From Brachyhypopomus gauderio (Eukaryota > Chordata > Actinopteri > Gymnotiformes > Hypopomidae): DNA of 64,000 nucleotides. The position numbers were made by a program, and so were the translations under genes. The notes under the pieces are model-generated. The model made no database searches and was not told the DNA's origin. It saw nothing but the letters and a program-made list of their open reading frames with translations. The number at the start of each line of letters is the position of its first letter. Positions within the stretch are counted from its first letter, which is position 1. Shown here piece by piece: positions 63,733 through 64,000 of this stretch. Where the stretch lies: positions 4,881,213 through 4,945,212 of the forward strand of contig NC_135223.1 in assembly GCF_052324685.1 (NCBI RefSeq), written 5' to 3'.

Positions 63733-64000
63733 TAAGTAGGGCTGAACGATTAATTGCATTTGCGATAATTTCGCGATTTTTTAAAACGCGATTGTCTAAT
63801 CGCACAGGCTGCGATTTAAACTGGTCACGTGACTTGGGAGCGAGCCGAGCCGAGGACGAACGGAGCAAACCCGAGCAGGAGGCAGGGAGGTGGAGAAGTG
63901 AAGTTAACACAGCGCACTTTAACTTGTTGCACAATGGCTTCAGGCTCGACAGAAGCTGACACAACTGAAAGTCTAATACCAAAGAGGGGCAGCACATAAG
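63733..64000 (+). mobile_element. hAT (ZBED-type) element 5' end with transposase start, cut by window end
   Basis: It starts near AAGTAGGGCTGAACGATTAA with TTGCGAT/CGCGAT repeats, as at hAT ends in fish. An ATG at 63934 opens MASGSTEADTTESLIPKRGS, resembling the start of ZBED-type transposases (the KRG[AS]TS element), but a TAA stop follows at 63997-63999. The copy is therefore probably dead. It lies in the next trio intron. The other end is beyond the window. Confidence 0.5.

Overview
The window looks like nuclear DNA of a ray-finned (teleost) fish. The evidence is spliced vertebrate genes, three tandem chemokine-receptor genes, the 3' end of a trio-type gene with exact vertebrate exon phases, very many CA/GA microsatellites, and fish-type transposable elements: a Gmr1-like Ty3/gypsy element, hAT, Tc1, an L2/CR1-like LINE and a tRNA-headed SINE. 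The species cannot be named from the sequence.

Layout. 1-5.5 kb has no gene I can support; a GC-rich block at 5.5-5.8 kb may be the first exon and promoter of a minus-strand gene. 7.49-9.75 kb, 11.0-12.93 kb and 43.2-45.6 kb carry three plus-strand CC-type chemokine receptors, each with a 7TM body in one large exon and its 5' part in small exons. Between the first two and the third lie about 30 kb of repeats: a 14-bp and a 27-bp minisatellite, a Tc1 relic, a LINE relic, a minus-strand gypsy element (21.5-28.5 kb), a minus-strand LINE (30.5-33.6 kb), a 3.6-kb hAT element with a perfect 8-bp target duplication and an internal 1.7-kb palindrome (33.59-37.16 kb), and three solo LTRs with perfect 5-bp target duplications (38.0, 41.2 and 41.7 kb). 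45.6-53.8 kb is microsatellite-rich spacer with one TIR transposon. 53.78-63.52 kb carries the last 14 coding exons of a trio orthologue on the minus strand: end of the second RhoGEF (DH) domain, PH, Gly/Pro/Ser linker, SH3, Ig-like and kinase domains, 905 codons with every phase matching. Several of its introns hold large minisatellites. The window ends inside another hAT element.

How the genes relate. The receptors are paralogous heptahelical G-protein-coupled receptors for chemokines, expected at the leukocyte plasma membrane, and lie head to tail in the same orientation. Trio is an unrelated cytoskeletal GEF/kinase converging on receptor 3 tail to tail. The most unusual finding is the retroelement whose integrase lies before reverse transcriptase (gag-PR-IN-RT-RH), the rare Gmr1-type order, with a left LTR that has become a near-perfect foldback.
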